Positions 1 to 5,601 of a DNA stretch of 5,601 bases are shown here, piece after piece. Where the stretch lies: positions 1 to 5,601 of the forward strand of contig JAKLPX010000173.1 in the NCBI GenBank assembly GCA_022013635.1, read 5' to 3'. Origin of the DNA: Candidatus Delongbacteria bacterium. GTDB lineage: Bacteria; UBA4055. A program made the position numbers and the translations under genes. Numbering within the stretch: position 1 is the first letter of the stretch; each line of letters opens with the position of its first letter. The notes beneath the pieces were generated by a model, which had not been told where the DNA came from, did no database searches, and saw nothing but the letters and a program-made list of their open reading frames with translations.

Positions 1-1202
1 CCATGTTGGAAGGCAATGTGTATGAAGGCGAAAAATCGTTGCCGCAAATTTCCGCCTTGCTTAGGGGTGGGAAAATAATGGCTTTCGGGAATGAAAATTA
101 CGAAGCGGCAAGGCATTTAAAAAAGAGCAGAGAGTATATAAAAGACAGTATCAAATTAGGTATATCGAACAACATGTTCGAGGTTGTGGCTACAATATTC
201 TGGCACGCATTTTATATCACGATAATTGTTTATGGGCTAAAACTCTTAACAGGCACTGAAATTTCGCTCGGAGTTCTGCTTGCTTTTATTATGCTTGTAA
301 GAAATCTTTTTGAACCTATTTTCGGTCTTTCAGGTACAATGATCTATACAATTGCCGCATTCGTTTCAATAGACAGAATTTACGAATATATTGATTATCC
401 GGATGAGTTGATTATAGCAGAAAATCCTGAAGATATTGATAATACTAAAGGCGAAATTGAATTTCAGTCCGTTGAGTTTAAATATGAAAAAGATAAGGAT
501 AAAACTGCTTTGAACGGCGTTGATCTGAAAATTAAAGACGGACAGTCAGTGGCATTGGTCGGTCCCAGCGGCGCCGGCAAATCAACGGTAATAAACCTTG
601 TCCTCAGATTCTACGATCCGCAATCCGGAGCTGTAAAATTCAACGGAACAGATATAAAAGACTTGGATATAGACTCATACAGAAATAATATATCCATCGT
701 TTTTCAGGATGCCTTGCTTTTTAACGATACTATCCTGAATAATTTGAAATATGCTGATCTCGAAGCCACTAAAGAACAGATTGATAAAGCCTGTAAAGAT
801 GCAAATATTTATGAATTTATTGACGAACTTCCTTTGAAATTCGAAACAGTTATCGGTGAGCGCGGATTAAAACTTTCCGGAGGACAGAGACAGAGACTTT
901 CGATCGCAAGAGCTTTGTTGAAAGATCCAAAGGTTCTGATACTTGATGAGGCTACCGCTTCCATTGATTCGATTTCAGAGAATATTATACAGGCTGCGAT
1001 CGAAAAGATCATGAAGGACAGGACGACCATCATTATCGCTCACAGATTAACGACAATTGTTAATGTTGACAGAATAATTGTTTTGGAAAACGGAAAAGTT
1101 GTAGAAACCGGTTCTCATGCCGACTTGATCGCAAAACAGGGAGTTTATCATAAGCTCTGGACGACTCAGATGAAAGACGACGAGAACCGCGGAATTGAGT
1201 AG
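1..1202 (+). CDS. ABC transporter, fused permease/ATP-binding protein (exporter type), 5'-truncated by window edge
   Basis: C-terminal part of an exporter half-transporter, which works as a dimer in the cytoplasmic membrane and uses ATP to move a substrate out; the substrate cannot be told. The frame is open to the left edge and the ATG at 3-5 is probably an internal Met. Families of this type run about 580-600 residues and 399 are visible, so TM1-TM4 are missing. Residues 14-36 match the cytoplasmic loop after TM4 (GGKIMAFGNENYE). TM5 is about 59-80 and TM6 about 87-122. The nucleotide-binding domain starts near 150: A-loop Tyr161, Walker A GPSGAGKST 187-195, Q-loop Gln235, exporter X-loop TVIGERG 282-288, signature LSGGQ 291-295, Walker B VLILDE 311-316 with catalytic Glu316, D-loop Asp322 and H-loop His347. 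All ATPase residues are intact. The stop is TAG at 1200-1202. It is convergent with hsdR and probably unrelated to it; any partner half-transporter would lie to the left. Confidence 0.95.
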   Translation, partial: MLEGNVYEGEKSLPQISALLRGGKIMAFGNENYEAARHLKKSREYIKDSIKLGISNNMFEVVATIFWHAFYITIIVYGLKLLTGTEISLGVLLAFIMLVRNLFEPIFGLSGTMIYTIAAFVSIDRIYEYIDYPDELIIAENPEDIDNTKGEIEFQSVEFKYEKDKDKTALNGVDLKIKDGQSVALVGPSGAGKSTVINLVLRFYDPQSGAVKFNGTDIKDLDIDSYRNNISIVFQDALLFNDTILNNLKYADLEATKEQIDKACKDANIYEFIDELPLKFETVIGERGLKLSGGQRQRLSIARALLKDPKVLILDEATASIDSISENIIQAAIEKIMKDRTTIIIAHRLTTIVNVDRIIVLENGKVVETGSHADLIAKQGVYHKLWTTQMKDDENRGIE

Positions 1203-1226
1203 AAAATTTGAAAGCGCCTACCCATT
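1203..1226. other. 24-base convergent intergenic gap
   Basis: These bases separate the TAG of the ABC transporter gene from the TAA of hsdR on the opposite strand. I see no GC-rich hairpin followed by a T-run in either direction, here or in the flanking coding ends. Termination for both transcripts is therefore either Rho-dependent or placed inside the opposing gene. Confidence 0.8.
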
Positions 1227-4200
1227 TTATTTCTCTTCCGCAACCTGACTCCAATACTGTGGCGTCTCTCCGTACCTGAACGGTTCGCTTGTATCGGACT
1301 CTTTGCACATAAGCTCGACCTGTCTGATTACGATCTCGACCGCGCCTTTGGTCTGTTCAGGCGGATATTTATATTTTTTCAAAAGTCTTTTTATATTTTT
1401 TCGCATATTGGCTCTGGCACTTTCTTTTACCTGCCAGTCAACGGTGATGCTTTTTCTGATAGATTCCGTGAGTTCGTGCGCGATCTTTTTCAGTATTTCA
1501 TCGGACATGAAATCTTTGACGGTCACATCTTTTGTGAGCGCGTCGTAAAAAGCTTTTTCATCTTCGTTTAAACCCAGAATTTCACCTTCTTTGCGCATGG
1601 CATCAAAATCCTTTGCCATTTTTATCAACGCTTCGATGACTTCAAGATTAGTGATCGCTTTATTCTGGTACTGGAGCAAAGCTCTTTTGAGTTTTTCGGA
1701 GAATTTTTCCGATTGTACGAGATTCCTTCTTGCCGCAAGCTTGATCTTTCCGTCAATAAGTCTTTTTAAAAGTTCAACGGCAAGGTTCTTTAATTTCATG
1801 TTCCTGACTTCTTCTAAGAACTCATCCGACATGATGGATAATTCAGGTCTTTTTAATCCGGTAGCTTCGAGAATATCTATGACTTCTTCCGAAACGATGG
1901 AATTTGAGACCATCTGCTTCATTCTAGCGTTTATCTCTTCAAATGTGAGTTTTTTCTTCTTAGTCAGATCATCGTTTTCAAGCTTGATTATGCTTGCTTT
2001 GACTGCTTTGAAATAACTTACTTCAAAATCAATTTCTTTTCCTTCTTTCGTAGCTGAACACAAGCCGTGAGATTTTGCAAGCTCTATCGTGAACTTTAAA
2101 AAATTCTGTTTTATACCAGAATTCTTTAAGTCGGCATCAAAAATATGGTTCATTCCCTCGATTATCGCGTGAATCCTATCCCTGTCGCTTCCCTTGATCT
2201 TCGGTATGTAATCATAGCCGTGGAACATCTGCTTAACTATCTCGTATTTTTCGAGCATTACAGCGATCGCCTGAGCCGTATCTATACCTACTTCTTTTTT
2301 ATCGCTGTCGGTATATTCTTTTAACGCTTTTTTTAGCGGTTCAGCTATTCCGATGTAGTCAACAACCAGACCTGCATCTTTGTCTTTGAAAACTCTGTTT
2401 ACACGCGCTATCGCCTGCATAAGATTATGACCTTTCATCGGCTTGTCAATATAGATAGCGTTCAGCGAAGGAACATCGAAGCCTGTCAGCCACATATCGC
2501 GGACAATTACGAGCTTGAGTTCGTCTTTTACATCTTTGAACCTTTTTGCGAGATCGTCCCTGTCAGGTTTATTTCCGACATGCTTCTGCCAATCTGCGGG
2601 ATCGGATGCGCTGCCTGTCATTACAACTTTGATCTTACCTTCGGATCTCTCTTCACTGTGCCAGTCGGGATTCAGTGCGACTATTTCGTTATACAGGTCA
2701 ATGCATATTCTTCTGCTCATGCAGACTATCATGGCTTTTCCGAACATGCTTTTCTGCCTTGTTTCAAAATGATCAACAATATCTAATGCAAGCTCTCTTA
2801 CTCTTGCTTCAGCACCGACAACAGCTTCAAGCCTCCCCCACTTCGATTTCAGTTTGTTTCTTGTAAATTCTTCGTGACCTTCGGTCAGTTCGTCTATTTC
2901 ATCGTCCAGATCGTCGAGACTTATCGAATCATCAAGATTGAGCTTAATTATCCTGTTTTCGTAATATATTTTAACCGTGCTTTTGTCTTCAACCGCTCTT
3001 GTCATATCATAGACATCTATATAATTACCGAATACGGCAGGAGTTGATTTGTCCTCGAACTCTATCGGTGTTCCGGTAAAACCTATAAAGCTCGCATTAG
3101 GTAGTGCTTCACGCATATATTTAGCATAACCGTATTTTATCTCACCCGAATCCTTAGTCACGCTCTTTAAACCGTACTGGCTTCTGTGAGCTTCATCCGC
3201 TATAACGATCACATTTCTTCTCGTGCAGAGAACAGGCATAATATCCTCATCCTCGCCCGGCGTGAATTTCTGTATCGTGGTAAATAACACTCCGCCGCTT
3301 TCCCTATCAAGCATCTCTCTTAAAGTCTTTCTTGAATTTGCCTGAATCGGAGTCTGCCTCAAAATATCAGCCGACTTTGAAAATGTGGAAAACAGCTGCT
3401 GGTCCAGATCGTTCCTGTCGGTTAAAAATACCAGAGTCGGATTATCAAGCTCTCTGATCAGTCCACCCGCATAAAAAACCATAAGCAAACTCTTTCCCGA
3501 ACCCTGAGTGTGCCAGATTACGCCGATCTTCCTGTCTCCATGATCACTTATAGCCTCTTTCGTCCTTAGAATTGCCTTTTTCACCCCGAAATACTGATGA
3601 TAGCCCGTCATTATCTTTGTGTAGCTTTCATTATCGTTAGCCTGAAACAGGATCGAACTTTTGAGAATATCAATAATTCTTTCTTTGACAAATATACCTT
3701 TAATAAGCGTATCGTACTGCGGAACAGACAGCGAATCAATATTAACACCGTCAACTGTCCTCCACATCTTGAACCATTCCTGATTTGAAGTTACAGTACC
3801 CACCTTCGCATTTATCCCGTCAGAAATAATACTGAACGCGTTATAGTAAAATAAAGTCGGAATATCATTCTGATATGTCTTGATCTGATTATAAGCCTTC
3901 TCCGTCGTAGCCTCTTCATCGCTCGCAGATTTAAGCTCGATCACCGAAACCGGGATCCCGTTTATAAAAACCACAATATCAGGCCGCCTGTCATGCTTCT
4001 CTATAACCGTGAACTGATTAACTATCAAAAAATCATTATTCTCAACATTTACAGTATCGAACAAATAAACTATCTTATGCTTTTCCGCACCATTCTCGCG
4101 AAACGAAACATCAATACCGTCCGTAATATATTTATGAAATGTTTTATTATTAATCAGCATAGACGGAGAATCAAGATGAAGAACCTTCTTTATAGCCTCA

Positions 4201-4403
4201 TTGATCGCTTCGGCAGGCAAACCATTATTGATTTTTTTCAGATTTACATACAGCCTGTCCTTTAAAACAACATCAAGATAAGTCTCCCTTTCAGGACAAA
4301 TCCCGTCGAGGGCAATATCCGGACCGAACTTATATCCATAGCCCAGAGATTCAAATATCTCAATACATGACTGCTCTAAAACATCTTCTGTGAAGTAATT
4401 CAT
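1227..4403 (-). CDS. hsdR: Type I restriction endonuclease, subunit R (HsdR)
   Basis: Motor and nuclease subunit of a type I restriction-modification complex (HsdR with HsdM and HsdS). It pulls unmethylated DNA by ATP hydrolysis and cuts it at a distance. It is complete at 1058 residues, within the family range. The N-terminal PD-(D/E)xK nuclease shows Asp142, Glu156 and Lys158 (ELK), then the QxxxY motif QIKTY 173-177. The SF2 translocase follows: Walker A HTQGSGKS 298-305, motif II DEAH 403-406, motif III TGT 443-445, motif V LTGFDVP 639-645, motif [10 protein letters not shown] 663-670. The lysine-rich helical C-terminus (about 720-1058), with [15 protein letters not shown] near 988-1002 and KYKYPP near 1010, resembles the DUF3387-type tail of HsdR proteins. 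The start is supported by the family-like opening [11 protein letters not shown] and by the ATG directly abutting the rhuM stop. No frameshift or missing catalytic residue is seen. hsdM and hsdS are not in the window. Confidence 0.97.
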   Translation of the reverse strand: MNYFTEDVLEQSCIEIFESLGYGYKFGPDIALDGICPERETYLDVVLKDRLYVNLKKINNGLPAEAINEAIKKVLHLDSPSMLINNKTFHKYITDGIDVSFRENGAEKHKIVYLFDTVNVENNDFLIVNQFTVIEKHDRRPDIVVFINGIPVSVIELKSASDEEATTEKAYNQIKTYQNDIPTLFYYNAFSIISDGINAKVGTVTSNQEWFKMWRTVDGVNIDSLSVPQYDTLIKGIFVKERIIDILKSSILFQANDNESYTKIMTGYHQYFGVKKAILRTKEAISDHGDRKIGVIWHTQGSGKSLLMVFYAGGLIRELDNPTLVFLTDRNDLDQQLFSTFSKSADILRQTPIQANSRKTLREMLDRESGGVLFTTIQKFTPGEDEDIMPVLCTRRNVIVIADEAHRSQYGLKSVTKDSGEIKYGYAKYMREALPNASFIGFTGTPIEFEDKSTPAVFGNYIDVYDMTRAVEDKSTVKIYYENRIIKLNLDDSISLDDLDDEIDELTEGHEEFTRNKLKSKWGRLEAVVGAEARVRELALDIVDHFETRQKSMFGKAMIVCMSRRICIDLYNEIVALNPDWHSEERSEGKIKVVMTGSASDPADWQKHVGNKPDRDDLAKRFKDVKDELKLVIVRDMWLTGFDVPSLNAIYIDKPMKGHNLMQAIARVNRVFKDKDAGLVVDYIGIAEPLKKALKEYTDSDKKEVGIDTAQAIAVMLEKYEIVKQMFHGYDYIPKIKGSDRDRIHAIIEGMNHIFDADLKNSGIKQNFLKFTIELAKSHGLCSATKEGKEIDFEVSYFKAVKASIIKLENDDLTKKKKLTFEEINARMKQMVSNSIVSEEVIDILEATGLKRPELSIMSDEFLEEVRNMKLKNLAVELLKRLIDGKIKLAARRNLVQSEKFSEKLKRALLQYQNKAITNLEVIEALIKMAKDFDAMRKEGEILGLNEDEKAFYDALTKDVTVKDFMSDEILKKIAHELTESIRKSITVDWQVKESARANMRKNIKRLLKKYKYPPEQTKGAVEIVIRQVELMCKESDTSEPFRYGETPQYWSQVAEEK

Positions 4404-4413
4404 CTAGTTTTCC
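4404..4413 (-). promoter_or_regulatory. Weak hsdR ribosome-binding site and stop/start junction
   Basis: On the minus strand GGA (4411-4413) lies seven bases before the hsdR ATG, within the last codons of rhuM (Ala-Glu-Asn-stop). The match to the anti-Shine-Dalgarno is only three to four bases. The rhuM TAG is immediately followed by the hsdR ATG with no spacer. This arrangement suggests HsdR synthesis depends largely on re-initiation by ribosomes that have just translated rhuM. Confidence 0.5.
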
Positions 4414-5459
4414 GCTTTAAATTTCTTTTCATTACCGAGAAGCCTCTTAACTTCTTCGTCAAAATCCGAAACATAATTCCTGTCCTGCTCAACTCTGAAT
4501 TTGTCATATTCACCCTCAGCCTTGATCTTAGCCTCAAGTGCAGTCACTTTACCTTTATCTGTTAAAATAGGATAATCTGATATTTGAAGGAATTTGTCAA
4601 GATAAACAATCCAGTCCTGCATATTCATAACGATTTCCCTTTCTGCCCGATTTTCCGCAAGATCAAGAAATGCGTTCACCAATCTTTCGAGCTGTCTCAG
4701 ATGCTGTTCGTTAAGATAATTTTTTGCAATAGTAACATCAGACTTTAATATCTTACCCTCAGGTGATTTCTTCCATGTTTTTAAACCCATAAATATTTTC
4801 TTAGCATCAGCTTCGGAATAAATGATCTCAGCCGCAGTCTTACCTGTAATAGCCCAGTGAAGCTTATTTTGAACAGTCGCAAAAAACTCTTTTGTCATCT
4901 CTGCGTTCTTATCATAATCGGCAGACAAAGCATAAATATCGGTAATTTTCTGATACAACCTTCTTTCACTAAGTCTGATTTCCCTGATTCTTTCAAGCAT
5001 CTCATTAAAATAATCTTTCCCGAAGTGCTTGATCTGCTTCAATCTTTCATCGTCCATAGCAAAACCTTTGATAATGTACTCATGCAGAATATCCGTTGCC
5101 CATTTCCTAAATTCTGTCGCTCTGTGAGAATTGACTCGGTAACCAACAGCGACGATGGCTTTTAGGTTATAATATTTTGTATCATATTTCTTACCATCTT
5201 CGGCAGTATGTGCAAAATTTGCACATACTGAATTTTCATCAAGTTCTCCTGCATCGAAAACATTCTTCAAATGCTTTGAAATAACCGTTCTGTCCTTCTC
5301 AAACAATTCAGCCATCTTCTTCTGAGTCAGCCATAAAGTTTCATCATAAAAGAACACATCAATATTAACTTTACCTTTTTCCGTCTGGAAAATCACAAAA
5401 TTCGAGAACTTATCATTCTCCGTAAGCTGAAAATCTTTTTTTACTATTTCATTCTTCAT
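4404..5459 (-). CDS. rhuM: RhuM-family protein (virulence protein RhuM homologue) in a type I restriction operon
   Basis: 351 residues, full length for the RhuM family, named after a gene of Salmonella pathogenicity island 3; its biochemical activity is not established. Residues about 43-67 (WLTQKKMAELFEKDRTVISKH) look like a helix-turn-helix, suggesting DNA binding. The family core follows at 77-122 (SVCANFAHTAEDGK, then YNLKAIVAVGYRVNSHRATEFRKWA). A charged, probably helical region spans about 136-175. A conserved-looking C-terminal block covers about 195-290 (KLHWAITGKTAAEIIYSEAD, IAKNYLNEQHLRQLERLVN, MQDWIVYLDKFL). There is no signal peptide or membrane segment, so it should be cytoplasmic. 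The start ATG (5457-5459) has GGGAAG six bases upstream and lies three bases after the SEC-C stop. The TAG stop touches the hsdR ATG. From my knowledge of such loci, RhuM genes recur beside hsdS and hsdR, so an accessory or regulatory role is plausible but inferred. Confidence 0.9.
   Translation of the reverse strand: MKNEIVKKDFQLTENDKFSNFVIFQTEKGKVNIDVFFYDETLWLTQKKMAELFEKDRTVISKHLKNVFDAGELDENSVCANFAHTAEDGKKYDTKYYNLKAIVAVGYRVNSHRATEFRKWATDILHEYIIKGFAMDDERLKQIKHFGKDYFNEMLERIREIRLSERRLYQKITDIYALSADYDKNAEMTKEFFATVQNKLHWAITGKTAAEIIYSEADAKKIFMGLKTWKKSPEGKILKSDVTIAKNYLNEQHLRQLERLVNAFLDLAENRAEREIVMNMQDWIVYLDKFLQISDYPILTDKGKVTALEAKIKAEGEYDKFRVEQDRNYVSDFDEEVKRLLGNEKKFKAEN
4572..4600 (-). promoter_or_regulatory. 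Possible weak internal promoter ahead of hsdR
   Basis: On the minus strand a perfect -35 hexamer TTGACA (4595-4600) is followed, after exactly 17 bases, by GATTAT (4572-4577). That is a four-of-six match to TATAAT that keeps its second A and last T. A transcript from here would start near 4565, about 160 bases before the hsdR ATG. It lies in rhuM coding sequence (LDKFLQISDYP), so chance occurrence is quite possible. Confidence 0.2.
5204..5230. repeat. 27-base perfect palindrome inside rhuM
   Basis: Two 13-base arms, CAGTATGTGCAAA and its exact reverse complement TTTGCACATACTG, flank a single central A at 5217. The next outer pair (5203 G, 5231 A) does not match. It encodes residues 77-86 of RhuM (SVCANFAHTA). 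It could fold as a cruciform or RNA hairpin, or serve as a dimeric operator. It could also be a chance product of codon choice over a conserved peptide. There is no T-run after it on either strand, so it is not a standard terminator. Confidence 0.7.
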
Positions 5460-5462
5460 ATA

Positions 5463-5601
5463 TCACTTCCCGCAGCATTTTTTATATTTCTTCCCGCTTC
5501 CGCATGGGCAGGGTGCATTCCTGTCAACCTTAGGTTCTACTCTTATAGGCATTACAAATTCTTCAAACCGTTCCTGACCCGGTTCCGGTTCAGATTTCAT
5601 C
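5463..5601 (-). CDS. SEC-C motif (zinc-binding) protein, C-terminal 45 residues; rest beyond right edge
   Basis: Reading the minus strand from the ATG at 5598-5600 gives 45 residues to a TGA at 5463-5465. The end is a textbook SEC-C motif: [13 protein letters not shown] at residues 31-43, with Cys31, Cys33, Cys42 and Cys43 as the expected zinc ligands, preceded by the typical basic stretch [11 protein letters not shown]. The same motif ends SecA, where it binds zinc and SecB, but it also caps many unrelated proteins. The upstream part is acidic and proline-containing (residues 3-15), like a linker. Only one base is visible beyond the ATG, so I cannot say whether this Met starts a 45-residue protein or is internal to a longer one. 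The reading frame and motif are secure; the parent protein is unknown. It could be the tail of a SEC-C-capped accessory protein of the restriction operon or, less likely, of SecA. Its last codons carry the rhuM ribosome-binding site. Confidence 0.82.
   Translation of the reverse strand, partial: MKSEPEPGQERFEEFVMPIRVEPKVDRNAPCPCGSGKKYKKCCGK
5466..5471 (-). promoter_or_regulatory. Ribosome-binding site of rhuM, inside the SEC-C gene
   Basis: GGGAAG on the minus strand lies six bases before the rhuM ATG. It consists of the last Gly and Lys codons of the SEC-C reading frame. This decides the rhuM start and means ribosomes finishing the SEC-C gene sit on the rhuM initiation site, favouring coupled translation. 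Confidence 0.65.

Noticed and set aside
3..5. ATG at 3-5 as the true start of the ABC transporter gene
   Set aside because: The protein would lack TM1-TM4 of an exporter fold, and the reading frame is open to the window edge, so truncation by the window is the simpler explanation.
1060..1308. Minus-strand open frame of 82 codons across the ABC/hsdR junction
   Set aside because: It overlaps the ends of two well-supported genes, its translation (rich in Arg/Ser with no motif) resembles no family, and it is in a shadow frame of the ABC transporter gene.
1368..1402. Direct repeat of 13 bases (TTTATATTTTTTC at 1368-1380 and 1390-1402)
   Set aside because: It falls in lysine-rich codons of the HsdR C-terminus ([11 protein letters not shown]) in different frames, so it is simple A/T-rich low complexity rather than a meaningful repeat.
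2320..2343. Possible hairpin CGCT-T-run-AGCG resembling a terminator
   Set aside because: The stem is only four base pairs and it lies in the middle of hsdR, with coding continuing through it.
2427..2786. Plus-strand open frames of 60 to 140 codons opposite hsdR (also at 1303-1548, 1591-2016, 3597-3788, 3993-4265) and opposite rhuM (4857-5165)
   Set aside because: They lie wholly antisense to hsdR or rhuM, whose protein motifs are unmistakable, and their translations show the Phe/Leu/Ser/Cys-rich make-up of shadow frames.
5463..5601. SEC-C tail as the C-terminus of SecA
   Set aside because: Not excluded, but not called: the motif alone is not diagnostic, and the coupled rhuM-hsdR context is unlike the usual secA neighbourhood.

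Overview
The window reads as bacterial chromosome, most likely from a low- to mid-GC Gram-positive of the Clostridia. This is an inference from AT-rich composition judged by eye, lysine- and isoleucine-rich proteins, a clostridial-looking zinc tail ([13 protein letters not shown]) and tight gene packing. No rRNA, tRNA or housekeeping marker is present to fix the taxon.

Layout. Positions 1-1202 (+) hold the last 399 residues of an ABC exporter half-transporter; its first four membrane helices lie beyond the left edge. A 24-base gap (1203-1226) separates its stop from the stop of a convergent gene. The rest of the window is the 3' part of a minus-strand operon, read right to left: the C-terminal 45 residues of a SEC-C zinc-motif protein (5463-5601, cut by the right edge), a complete RhuM-family protein (4404-5459), and a complete type I restriction endonuclease subunit R, HsdR (1227-4403).

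The three minus-strand genes are packed as if translationally coupled. Three bases separate the SEC-C stop from the rhuM start, and no bases separate the rhuM stop from the hsdR start (TAGATG). The rhuM ribosome-binding site lies inside the last codons of the SEC-C gene, and the weak hsdR one lies inside the last codons of rhuM. HsdR keeps every nuclease and translocase motif I looked for, so the restriction subunit looks functional. Its obligate partners, HsdM (methylase) and HsdS (specificity), are not in the window and are expected upstream, beyond the right edge.

The least explained part is the association of RhuM (helix-turn-helix N-terminus, no established biochemical role) and a SEC-C protein with the restriction gene. 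There is also a 27-base perfect palindrome inside rhuM. A possible weak internal promoter just ahead of hsdR could allow the nuclease to be controlled separately. I see no CRISPR array, insertion sequence, attachment site, RNA gene or convincing Rho-independent terminator. No gene-free stretch exceeds 24 bases.
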